From Actinomadura darangshiensis (GTDB taxonomy: Bacteria > Actinomycetota > Actinomycetes > Streptosporangiales > Streptosporangiaceae), in assembly GCF_004349235.1 (NCBI RefSeq), contig NZ_SMKY01000081.1, forward strand, positions 1-32,526: 32,526 nucleotides of DNA, in the 5' to 3' direction. The notes beneath the pieces were generated by a model. The model saw only the letters and a program-made list of their open reading frames with translations. It made no database searches and had not been told where the DNA came from. Positions within the stretch are counted from its first letter, which is position 1. Each line of letters starts with the position of its first letter. Positions 24,076 through 31,480 of this stretch are shown here, one piece after another. The translations under genes were made by a program, and so were the position numbers.

Positions 24076-24369
24076 GTTTCGGTTGTTGACATGTGACTAC
24101 TCCTTGAGGCAAAGGAATGTTGGGTGGATATCCCTGCTCACAGCAGAGAACATGGTCGCCGGTGTGCAGCGGCCCGTCCGGGGCAAAGGTCCCCATCAAG
24201 CCTGGCTGCGGGTCCAGGCCGCGGAACTCCCGATTCCGCCTCAGGGCCCCGCATGCGCGTACATCGCGGTCATGGCGAGCTTGCGCCTGCTGTCCCCTTC
24301 CGTTTGTGATGTGTCGGACGAGGTGGGGTCGATCGACGGTCGGCGGGATCTCCTGCTGATGTCTATTGC
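24076..24369. other. No recognisable gene
   Basis: About 290 bp between the IS3 right end and the DoxX remnant. Open frames on both strands have no family resemblance that I can see. A TTGACA at about 24086 has no matching -10. Confidence 0.35.
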
Positions 24370-24606
24370 TCAGGGATACTGCGACGCTAGGTCCGTCACC
24401 AGCCGTAGGGGGCCGAATCGCCTCCCGGCGAAGAGCGCGCCGAGCAGTTCCATCACCACCGATGAATCGCACCATCGCAGGAGAAAACGCCTGCACCCAC
24501 AGATATTTGTCGGCCTGCTTGGCGATCGGCTGTGAGGCTTTCTCCAGGCCGGACAGGGCGAAACGGCCGCCAAGATCGCTTGCACGATCCACAAGAGCAC
24601 GTTCAT
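24370..24606 (-). pseudogene. DoxX-family protein, frameshifted and truncated
   Basis: From ATG 24606 the minus strand gives MNVLLWIVQAILAAV. It then shifts frame to FALSGLEKASQPIAKQADK and YLWVQAFSPAMVRFIG, and shifts again to VMELLGAL before ending. These are the first two helices and the loop of a DoxX-like membrane protein. The last two helices are gone. It begins 72 bp after the MMPL stop on the same strand, so it was once in an operon with MMPL. Confidence 0.7.
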
Positions 24607-24678
24607 CGAGGAGACCGTTTCTGTTGTCGTTGGTGGTACGGGATTCCGCACAGGACTCGTCCATGACGGTGTGCGCGC

Positions 24679-26847
24679 TCAGTGCCGCTCGAGTTCCAGC
24701 CTTGGCAGCAGGCGGGCGAGCGGCGCCGGCAGCCACCAGGCGCGGCGGCCCATCAGTTCCATCGCGGCCGGGACGATCAGGCAGCGGATGATGACAGCGT
24801 CCACGAGGATCGCGACGGCCAGGCCGAATCCGGCCTGCTGGAGCAGCCGGTCCGGGCTGAGCATGAACGCACCGAAGATCACCACCATGATCGCCCCGGC
24901 CGCGGTGATGACCGAGCCGGTGTGGGCGAGGCCTTCCCGGACGGCGCGGGACGGGTTGTGCGGCGAGCGAGTCCACTCCTCGTGGATCCGCGAGATCAGG
25001 AAGATCTCGTAGTCCATCGACAGCCCGAAGACGATGGCGAAGACCATCACCGGCAGGTACGCCTCGATGGGGCCGGGCTCGACACCGAACCAGCCGTCCT
25101 GGAACACCAGCGTCATCGCGCCGAGCGCGGCACCGATGCTGAGCAGGTTCAGCAGTGCGGCCTTCAGCGGAACGAGCACTGACCGGAACACCACCATCAG
25201 CAGGATCAGCGAGAGGCCGACGACGATGGCCATGAACAGCGGCAGCCGGTCGGCGACCTTGCCGGAGTAATCCTCGGACGCGGCCGTGGCCCCGCCGACC
25301 AGGTACGTCGCGCCGTTCTGCGCCGACAGCCCCGGCAGGACGTCGTCGCGCAGTGCGCCGACGAGCCGGGAGGTCTCCTGGTCCTGCGGCGCGGACGTGG
25401 GGAACACCAGCACCGTCGCGGCCTTGCCGTCCGGTGTGGGCAGCGGGTCGGCCGCGGCTTGGATGCCCGGGGTCCCGTTCAGCGCGCGCGCCGCAGCTGC
25501 GGCGGCGTCCGGGCCGCCGTCGGCGACCACCAGCAGCGGGCCGTTGAACCCGGGCCCGAAGCCCTCGGAGAGCAAGTCGTAGGCCTGCCGGCTGGTGGCG
25601 TCCGCCGGGTCGCTGCCCGCGTCGGAGAAGCCGAGCCGCATCCCGAGCGCCGGGAGGACCAGCGCGCCGAGCAGCACCCCCGCCGCAAGCAGCGCGGCCA
25701 GCGGGCGCCGCTGCACCAGGGCCGCGAGCCGCCGCCAGTGCGTCCCCTCGGCGGCCCGGCCCTTGGCCTCGCGCCGCCCGGCGCGGCGGACGAACTGGCG
25801 GGCGAAGCGGCGGCCGAAGACGCCGAGCAGCGCGGGCAGCAGGGTCAACGCGGCCAGCATCGTCACCAGCACGGTCAGCGCGACCGACAGCGCCATTCCC
25901 TGCAGCGACCCGAGCCCGAACGCGACGAGACCGAGCAACGCCAGGATGACGGTGCAGCCGGCGAAGAACACCGACCGGCCCGCGGCGTCCAGCGCGTTCA
26001 CGGTGGCCGTTTCCGGATCCGCGCCGCGCAGCAGCTCGGCGCGGTAGCGGGCGAAGATCAGCAGCGCGTAGTCGATGCCGACGCCGAGACCGACCAGGAT
26101 CATCACCGGTGGTGTCCATTCGGCGATGGTGAAGACGTGCGAGGCGACGACGATCGCGCCGACCGTGGACCCGACGGCGAACAAGGCGATGATGATGGGC
26201 AGCCCGGCGGCGACGACCGTCCCGAACATCAGGACCAGGACGATCAGCGCGGCCAGCAGGCCCACGCCCTCCGCCACGCTCGTCCCGCCCTGGCCCAGCA
26301 GCCGGGCCGCGTCGCCGCCCAACTCGGCCCGCAGCCCGCCGCCCTCGGCCTTCTGGGCGGCGTCGAAGATGCGCTGGGTGTCGGCCTTGGGCATCTCCTG
26401 CGACGGGACCTTCAGCATCACGGTGGCGTAGCCGATCGTGCCGTCCTCGCTGATGGCGGCCGTGTCCTGGTACGGGCTGCGGACCTGGCCGACCTTGGGC
26501 AGCCCGACGACGTCGTCGAGCATGGCGGTCACCCTCTGCTCGACGCCGGGCCTGCGCAGCCCGCCGGCGTCGTGCAGGACGATCTCGATGGTGTCCCCGG
26601 CACGGGCGGCACCGTGCTGCTCTAGTAGGTCGGCGGCCTGCTGCGACTCGGTCCCGGGCAGGGAGAAGTCGTTGCGGTAGTCGTCACCGGTCACCGATGC
26701 GACGCCCCACACGCCGCCCAGGACGGCGACCCACAGGATCAGAGCGAGCCATCGGCGGCGATGGGCCAGGCCCGCGATGCGGACGAACACCCCACGCCGC
26801 GAGGGCGGTCGGGCATTCTCTTCTTTGTTCAGTTCGGTCAGTGCCAT
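24679..26847 (-). CDS. MMPL-family RND transporter
   Basis: A 722-residue membrane protein. ATG 26847 is chosen because CGGAGA precedes it and MALTELNKEENARPP leads into the first helix (WLALILWVAVLGGVW); the open frame upstream is non-conserved. It has two RND halves, each with one helix, an extracytoplasmic domain and five helices. The proton-relay Asp-Tyr pairs lie in GLGVGIDYALLIFARYR and in GLSMDYEIFLISRIHEEW. Size and order match actinobacterial MMPL proteins, which export lipids, siderophores or drugs. An ECF41-type promoter precedes it on minus, divergent from the sigma gene, so it is likely part of the sigma factor's regulon. A broken DoxX gene follows. Confidence 0.94.
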   Translation of the reverse strand: MALTELNKEENARPPSRRGVFVRIAGLAHRRRWLALILWVAVLGGVWGVASVTGDDYRNDFSLPGTESQQAADLLEQHGAARAGDTIEIVLHDAGGLRRPGVEQRVTAMLDDVVGLPKVGQVRSPYQDTAAISEDGTIGYATVMLKVPSQEMPKADTQRIFDAAQKAEGGGLRAELGGDAARLLGQGGTSVAEGVGLLAALIVLVLMFGTVVAAGLPIIIALFAVGSTVGAIVVASHVFTIAEWTPPVMILVGLGVGIDYALLIFARYRAELLRGADPETATVNALDAAGRSVFFAGCTVILALLGLVAFGLGSLQGMALSVALTVLVTMLAALTLLPALLGVFGRRFARQFVRRAGRREAKGRAAEGTHWRRLAALVQRRPLAALLAAGVLLGALVLPALGMRLGFSDAGSDPADATSRQAYDLLSEGFGPGFNGPLLVVADGGPDAAAAAARALNGTPGIQAAADPLPTPDGKAATVLVFPTSAPQDQETSRLVGALRDDVLPGLSAQNGATYLVGGATAASEDYSGKVADRLPLFMAIVVGLSLILLMVVFRSVLVPLKAALLNLLSIGAALGAMTLVFQDGWFGVEPGPIEAYLPVMVFAIVFGLSMDYEIFLISRIHEEWTRSPHNPSRAVREGLAHTGSVITAAGAIMVVIFGAFMLSPDRLLQQAGFGLAVAILVDAVIIRCLIVPAAMELMGRRAWWLPAPLARLLPRLELERH

Positions 26848-26887
26848 GGTCTGGTCTCCGGTGTGGTCGGCTTGCCAGGTTTCGTGG

Positions 26888-26916
26888 TTGACGACGCAGC
26901 CACGCGAGGTGTGACG
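26888..26916 (-). promoter_or_regulatory. ECF41-type promoter for the MMPL gene
   Basis: On minus: CGTCACA (26910-26916, one mismatch to the ECF41 -35 TGTCACA), a 16-nt spacer, then CGTCAA (26888-26893), about 40 nt before the MMPL start. Spacer and extended -10 are identical to those of the divergent sigma promoter. Confidence 0.6.
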
Positions 26917-26940
26917 TCGGCGCCGACCCGTCATCGGGGG

Positions 26941-26967
26941 TGTCACACTCGGCCTTGCCGCGCCGTC
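26941..26967 (+). promoter_or_regulatory. ECF41 autoregulated promoter for the sigma gene
   Basis: TGTCACA (26941-26947), a 16-nt spacer, then CGTC (26964-26967, followed by AA). This is the ECF41 promoter consensus. Only 8 nt separate it from ATG 26976, so the transcript should be leaderless or nearly so, perhaps using ATG 26982. Confidence 0.75.
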
Positions 26968-26975
26968 AATCAGGC

Positions 26976-27872
26976 ATGGGGATGACAGACCGGGACACCG
27001 AGGAACTGCTCGCACGGCACTTCGAGGCCAACCGGCCGCGGCTACTGCGCGTGGCGTACACGATGACGGGCTCGCTGGTCGAGGCAGAGGACTGCGTCCA
27101 GGAGGCATGGCTGCGGCTGCGCGGCCTGGACGATCCCGCCGCCATCCGCGAGCTGGCGGCGTGGCTCACGACCACCGTCAGCAGGCTGGCGCTCGACGTG
27201 CTGAGCAGCGCCCGTGCGCGCCGCGAGCAGTACATCGGCACATGGCTGCCGGAACCGCTGGTCGAGACCGGCTCACCCGACCCGGCCGACCGGGTCACAC
27301 TGGACGAGTCGGTCAGCATGGCGCTGCTCGTCGTCCTGGAGCTGCTCTCCCCGGCCGAGCGCACAGCGTTCGTCCTGCACGACGTGTTCGGCGTCCCGTT
27401 CCCCGAGATCGCCCAAGTCGTCGGCCGCACCCCCGGCGCGGTGCGCCAACTCGCCTCCCGGGCCCGTAGGCACGTCGAGGACGGTCGGCCCCGCACCCCC
27501 GCAACCCGCGCCGAACAGCATGAACTGGTCCAAGCGTTCACCGCCGCCTGTCAGCACGGCGACCTACCCGCCCTGATCGCACTCCTCGACCCCGACGTCG
27601 TCCTGCGCGGCGACGGCGGCGGCAAGACCAACACCCTGAACCACATCGAACGCAACGCCGCACGGGTGGCGCCCATGATGATCGGCCATTCCCAGACCGC
27701 GGGCCCGATGCACATCCTGCCCGCCGAAGTCAACGGCGCCCCCGGCCTGGTCGTCCGCAGTAGCGACGGCGGACTGGCAGTCCTGGCGTTCACCGTTGAC
27801 GCCGGACTCATCACCGCGATCGACCTCATCCGCAACCCCGACAAACTCGCCAACGTTCCGAACCTCGGGTGA
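26976..27872 (+). CDS. ECF41-group RNA polymerase sigma factor with SnoaL-like C-terminal extension (SigJ-like)
   Basis: A 298-residue sigma factor (ATG 26976, or 26982 giving MTDRDTEEL). The sigma2 domain spans about 10-80 (LRVAYTMTGSLVEAEDCVQE, AAWLTTTVSRLALDVL). The linker carries WLPEP at 90-94. Sigma4 lies at about 115-165 (LLSPAERTAFVLHDVFGVPF, GRTPGAVRQLASRARRHV). The extension is NTF2/SnoaL-like and has the ECF41 hallmarks DGGGK (213-217) and NPDKL (287-291). In ECF41 factors this extension replaces an anti-sigma factor, acting both in cis inhibition and in polymerase binding. An ECF41 promoter lies immediately upstream, indicating autoregulation, and another faces the MMPL gene. Confidence 0.93.
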   Translation: MGMTDRDTEELLARHFEANRPRLLRVAYTMTGSLVEAEDCVQEAWLRLRGLDDPAAIRELAAWLTTTVSRLALDVLSSARARREQYIGTWLPEPLVETGSPDPADRVTLDESVSMALLVVLELLSPAERTAFVLHDVFGVPFPEIAQVVGRTPGAVRQLASRARRHVEDGRPRTPATRAEQHELVQAFTAACQHGDLPALIALLDPDVVLRGDGGGKTNTLNHIERNAARVAPMMIGHSQTAGPMHILPAEVNGAPGLVVRSSDGGLAVLAFTVDAGLITAIDLIRNPDKLANVPNLG

Positions 27873-27890
27873 CGCGGCCCGCGGGGGATC

Positions 27891-28413
27891 ATGCCCGGCT
27901 GGGAGCTCGACATCGCCGGGCGCCCCCTCACCTTGGCCGTCCTCGTCCCCGCCCTGGTCGTGCCGGGTGTGTTCTTCACCACCCTGGCGCTGTGGCCGCT
28001 CGGCCAGGTGATCGTCACCGGCGACCGCGATGACCACCACGTTCTGGGCCGTCCGCGCGACCGCCCGATCCGCACCGGCGCCGGGGCCGCCGGGATGACC
28101 TTCTACGGGCTGCTGTGGCTGGCCGCGGCCAACGATCAGATCGCCCTCAACTTCCACCTGGACCTGTTCCGGCGTCACCTGGTTCTTCCGCGTCACGGTC
28201 CTCGCCGGGCCGGTGACGGCGTTCGTCCTCACCAACCGGCTCTGCCACCAACTCACCAGGCAGGAACGCCTGGTCAGGGGCCATGGCCGCGAGACCGGCC
28301 GGATCGTCATGGACACCCAAGGAGGATTCACCGAGATCCACACAAGACCGGCCCACTCGCACGTCCCGATCGACTCGCCGGACCAACCTTTCGCCGACAC
28401 CCTCAAGGAGTGA
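27891..28413 (+). pseudogene. Cytochrome b (QcrB-like) C-terminal fragment, frameshifted
   Basis: The frame starts MPGWELDIAGRPLTLAVLVP with GGGGGA upstream. It contains two hydrophobic helices and the loop ALWPLGQVIVTGDRDDHHVL then GRPRDRPIRTGAG. Near 28171 the conserved sequence moves to another frame: GVTWFFRVTVLAGPVTAFVL, then ETGRIVMDTQGGFTEIHTRP and the end FADTLKE. This is the C-terminal membrane part of actinobacterial menaquinol-cytochrome c reductase cytochrome b, normally over 500 residues. The heme-binding N-terminal helices are missing. It lies 18 bp after the sigma gene on the same strand. Confidence 0.75.
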
Positions 28414-28416
28414 CCG

Positions 28417-28758
28417 TTGTCGTCCCAATCCGCTAACGCCGTGAACGAACCAGCCGTGTCCGCCCCACCGCGTTTCTACGGGCTCCTGAAGACGGCGGCC
28501 GCCTTCCTGGCGACCTCCATGTTGATCCGAGGAGTCACCGCGGGCCAGCGCGGCCCGACCAGCCATCACGGCCGCCCGGACAGCCAGACTCTCGACGTAC
28601 TTACAGGTCGCTGGTCAGAGAATTGGTGGGCGTTCAAGGAACGCCGTCGGGACAGCGCAAAAATGTCGAGCCGGTTAATGGTGACTCAGTGGGCTAGATT
28701 CGCCGTTAGTGTGAGGATGGCGAGTACAAAGAACGCGCCCCAGTTGGCAAGGCGGTAG
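28417..28758 (+). CDS. Hypothetical small protein, doubtful
   Basis: A TTG-initiated frame of up to 113 residues directly after the cytochrome fragment. The first 45 residues (SAPPRFYGLLKTAAAFLATS and a hydrophobic stretch) look protein-like; after about 28590 the composition decays and the frame runs antisense into the DoxX gene. I do not recognise it. It may be a remnant cotranscribed with the cytochrome fragment. Confidence 0.2.
   Translation: MSSQSANAVNEPAVSAPPRFYGLLKTAAAFLATSMLIRGVTAGQRGPTSHHGRPDSQTLDVLTGRWSENWWAFKERRRDSAKMSSRLMVTQWARFAVSVRMASTKNAPQLARR
28629..28645 (-). terminator. Hairpin downstream of the FMO-SDR-DoxX operon
   Basis: GGCGTTC-AAG-GAACGCC, a perfect 7-bp stem with a 3-nt loop, 40 bp past the DoxX stop on minus. 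Confidence 0.5.
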
Positions 28759-29042
28759 TAGCGGACCCGCAGGTGGGCGATCAAGGCGCCGACGAAGAAG
28801 AGGACGAGGCCGACAGCGGCGCTCGTGCCGATCCACGGTTCGGCGAAGCCGACCAGCAGCCCGAGGGCGCCCGCGGCCTTGAGCGCGCCCAGTGGGACAG
28901 CCCACGAAGGCGGCACGCACTTAATCTTCATGACGGCGGCAACCCTCTCGTTGCCGGTGAAATCCAAGTAGGCGGCGTAGAAGTTGGCGATCGCCGTTAC
29001 GACAGTGATGGCGACGTAGGCGATGAACACAGGACTCTCCAT
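28686..29042 (-). CDS. DoxX-family membrane protein
   Basis: A 118-residue protein with four membrane helices: VFIAYVAITVVTAIANFYAA, the loop LDFTGNERVAAVMKIKCVPP, WAVPLGALKAAGALGLLVGF, SAAVGLVLFFVGALIAHLRV, and a last helix WGAFFVLAILTLTANLA. This is the complete DoxX-like layout, unlike the two broken copies elsewhere in the window. It is the last gene of a minus-strand operon, 39 bp after the SDR stop. DoxX-like proteins are linked to oxidative stress and quinone/thiosulfate chemistry, but small members like this have no proven activity. A partner role to the flavin monooxygenase is inference. Confidence 0.85.
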   Translation of the reverse strand: MESPVFIAYVAITVVTAIANFYAAYLDFTGNERVAAVMKIKCVPPSWAVPLGALKAAGALGLLVGFAEPWIGTSAAVGLVLFFVGALIAHLRVRYYRLANWGAFFVLAILTLTANLAH

Positions 29043-29081
29043 CGGTAGGTGGATCCAAGGCGGGGTCGCGTCTTCGACAGG

Positions 29082-29846
29082 TCAAGCGGTCAGGCCGCCG
29101 TCGACGGAGATTCTTTGACCGGTGATCCAGCGAGCTTCGCCGGAGGCGAGGAAGGCGACGACATCGACGATGTCCTCGGGTTCGCCGAGCCTGCCCAGGG
29201 GCGTCTGCCCAATGAGGTCGGCCAGCATGTCCAGGATGGGCTGGATCGCATCGGTGTTGACCGGCCCGGGTAGCACGCTGTTGACCGTGACCTTCCGCTG
29301 CGCCACCTCACGGTCGAAATGGCGCACCAGTTGCTCGCCGACCGATTTTCTCGCCGCGTACAGCGATGTGGACGGGTCGTAAAAGCGGGTGGCGGAAGAG
29401 GAAATGTAGACGATCCTTCCGCCGTCGCGAATCCGGGTCGCGGCCTCCCGGAATGCGGCGAACGTGGCTTGGGACTTGGCCGCGAAGGTGTGCGTGTAGT
29501 CGTCGCCGCTGGCACCGGCGATCGGGCCGTGCGCGAACCCGTAGGCGTTGTGCACGAATACGTCCAGACCGCCGTATTCACGTTCTGCTGTGTCGAAGAG
29601 CGACCGCAGTTGCACAGGGTCGGCCACATCCGCTTGCACCATCGTGGCCTGCCCTCCGGACGCCTTGATGGTGGAAGCGACCTTCTTGGCGGCCTCGGCG
29701 TTGCTCTTGTAGTTGATGACGACTCGGGCCCCGTCCTCGGCCAGTCGCAGCGCGATCGCTCGGCCGATGCTTCGCCCGCTCCCGGTGACGATGGCGATGC
29801 GGCCAGACTGTGGCATGGATTTCCCCGGTGATGTGGTCGGCTTCAT
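29082..29846 (-). CDS. Short-chain dehydrogenase/reductase
   Basis: A classical SDR of 254 residues from ATG 29846, which overlaps the stop of the monooxygenase as ATGA; ATG 29816 (MPQSGRIAIVTGSG) with GGGGA upstream is the alternative and gives 244 residues. The cofactor motif is TGSGRSIGRAIA. VQADVADP carries the adenine-binding Asp, HNAYG replaces NNAG, the catalytic Ser lies in VYISSSATRF, and YAARK supplies Tyr and Lys. The C-terminus has SVLPGPVNTDAI and ITGQRISVDGGL. An Asn-Tyr-Lys-Ser run after the second strand (VVINYKSNAE) suggests NADP preference. It is the middle gene of the FMO-SDR-DoxX operon and may reduce the hydroxylated product. Confidence 0.93.
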   Translation of the reverse strand: MKPTTSPGKSMPQSGRIAIVTGSGRSIGRAIALRLAEDGARVVINYKSNAEAAKKVASTIKASGGQATMVQADVADPVQLRSLFDTAEREYGGLDVFVHNAYGFAHGPIAGASGDDYTHTFAAKSQATFAAFREAATRIRDGGRIVYISSSATRFYDPSTSLYAARKSVGEQLVRHFDREVAQRKVTVNSVLPGPVNTDAIQPILDMLADLIGQTPLGRLGEPEDIVDVVAFLASGEARWITGQRISVDGGLTA

Positions 29847-31357
29847 TCGCGGGCACTGCCGACAGGTGACGGGTCGGCCGGGGACCGGTTCGGGGCGCCG
29901 AACCAGGAGGTGAGGGCCTTCTCCATCTCCGGGAGTCCGCTGGTCCAGCACACGTGGCCGTCGGGCCGGACGAGCATCGCCGTCGCGGGGACGTCCCCCC
30001 GGGGTTCGGCCTGGACGTGGTCGACCCGAGCGGCCCACGCGCCCGCGGCGGCCGCGAGGTGATCACTACGGGTGAGGTCGAGCAGCAGGCCGCGCCCGGT
30101 GTGCAGCAGCGAATGGCTCCTGCGGGGTTCGCCGGCCACGGTCACATCGAGGTCGGGCATGCGCATGCCCACCAGGGGGTCTTCGGACGCCCCCGCGATG
30201 TCGTAGCGGATGTCGAGCCCGGTCATCATCCCCGCCATCCACCGCATGGCCTCGGGCCTACGCAGGAGCTCTTCGAGAATCCCCCGCGCCGCCGACAGAT
30301 CTGGGTCGCCCGTGCCCACCCAGTCCATCAGCAGCCCCTGCGTCTGGGTGTTGGCCAGGACACGGGCGCCGACCGGGTGCCGTTCGGTGTGGTAGGTGTC
30401 CAGTAGCTGGTCGGGTGCCCAGCCGTGCACCGCGGCGGCCAGCTTCCACCCGAGATTGAACGCGTCGCCAAGACCGAGGTTCACGCCCTGCCCGGCAAGG
30501 GGCAGGTGGATGTGAGCGGCGTCGCCGACGAAGAGCACTCGTCCTCGCTGGTAGGTGGTGAGCTGCCGGGCGGAGTTGTCGATCCGGGCGGCGCGGCGTA
30601 GGCCGACCAGTTCGACCTGGTCGCCGTAGACCGCGCGCAGCCCGGCGCGCAGTTCGTCCGTGGTCACCTCGGCTTCCCTGGGCACCGCCGGCCCCGGCCC
30701 GCCGACGACCAGTCGGCGCACGGGCGCTTCCAGGGGGAACTGGATGGCCCAGTGTCCGCCGCTGCTTCGTTCCAGCCCCTGGCGAGTGCTTCCGAGACCG
30801 GACAGCACGGCTTCGGCGGTCACCGAGGTGGAGGTGCCCTTCCGCCCTGGGAAATCCAGCCCCATGATCTTGCGGATCGTGCTGCGCCCGCCATCGGCGG
30901 CCACCAGATAGCGCCCGCGATGCCGCACGATGCCGTCGGGCCCGTTGGCCGTCACCGTGACCCCGTCCGCCTCGGCCACCATGTCGACCACCTGATGTCC
31001 GCGCAGCATGGGGACGCCGCCTCCGACCAGCCGGGCCTCAAGGAATTCCTCGATCTTGCCCTGGGGGACGTTGTAGGCGGGGTGGCGTGTCGGCCACGAC
31101 TGGAAGTCGACCGGCAGACCGGCGAAATGCCCGATCTCCGTCGTGGGGAAGTCGCCGGTCGCCAGCAGCGACTCGAGCATCCCCCGCTGGTCGAACAGCT
31201 CGGCGGTGCGGCAATGGATCACTCCTGCCCGCGACATCGGGTTGCGCTCGGGCAACGCGTCCAAGACCATCGGATACGCCTCGGCCAGCATCAGCTCGGC
31301 CGCGGTCATCAACCCGGTCGGGCCCGCACCCACGACGATCACGTCCACTGCGGTCAT
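29843..31357 (-). CDS. FAD-dependent aromatic monooxygenase (group A, PheA/TfdB-like)
   Basis: A 504-residue flavoprotein with the three class A signatures. The N-terminal dinucleotide motif is VDVIVVGAGPTGLMTAAELM. The DG motif is YLVAADGGRSTIRK near 150-165. The GD motif is VLFVGDAAHIHLPLAGQGVN, then LGLGDAFNLGWKLA, near 275-310. The C-terminal third is the thioredoxin-like domain of polyketide hydroxylases and rifampicin monooxygenase. The usual Glu/Asp ending the second strand is replaced in context MVLDALPERNP, where Asp can still bind ribose. It hydroxylates aromatic or polyketide substrates with NAD(P)H. First gene of a minus-strand operon, divergent from an Lrp/AsnC gene. Confidence 0.93.
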   Translation of the reverse strand: MTAVDVIVVGAGPTGLMTAAELMLAEAYPMVLDALPERNPMSRAGVIHCRTAELFDQRGMLESLLATGDFPTTEIGHFAGLPVDFQSWPTRHPAYNVPQGKIEEFLEARLVGGGVPMLRGHQVVDMVAEADGVTVTANGPDGIVRHRGRYLVAADGGRSTIRKIMGLDFPGRKGTSTSVTAEAVLSGLGSTRQGLERSSGGHWAIQFPLEAPVRRLVVGGPGPAVPREAEVTTDELRAGLRAVYGDQVELVGLRRAARIDNSARQLTTYQRGRVLFVGDAAHIHLPLAGQGVNLGLGDAFNLGWKLAAAVHGWAPDQLLDTYHTERHPVGARVLANTQTQGLLMDWVGTGDPDLSAARGILEELLRRPEAMRWMAGMMTGLDIRYDIAGASEDPLVGMRMPDLDVTVAGEPRRSHSLLHTGRGLLLDLTRSDHLAAAAGAWAARVDHVQAEPRGDVPATAMLVRPDGHVCWTSGLPEMEKALTSWFGAPNRSPADPSPVGSARE

Positions 31358-31450
31358 GTGTCCTCCTCATCGCCCTTGGTCCGGGCGACGTCCGATCTCG
31401 GCAACGTCCTCACCCTGCGTTTGCGGCGGGTCAGATGCCACTCGGCCCGG

Positions 31451-31463
31451 TTGAGTAGCTCAA
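31451..31463. promoter_or_regulatory. Palindrome in the monooxygenase/Lrp divergent gap
   Basis: TTGAG-TAG-CTCAA, 5-bp arms with a 3-nt spacer, 17 bp before the Lrp start codon. It lies in the 123-bp region between divergent genes and is a candidate Lrp/AsnC binding site. Confidence 0.4.
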
Positions 31464-31480
31464 TTTCGACATGACGTATC

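Noticed and set aside
23219..26119. Very long minus-strand open frame (966 codons)
   Set aside because: It runs through the IS3 transposase antisense and then out of frame through MMPL; the product is Arg/Gly-rich with no family, a GC-skew artefact.
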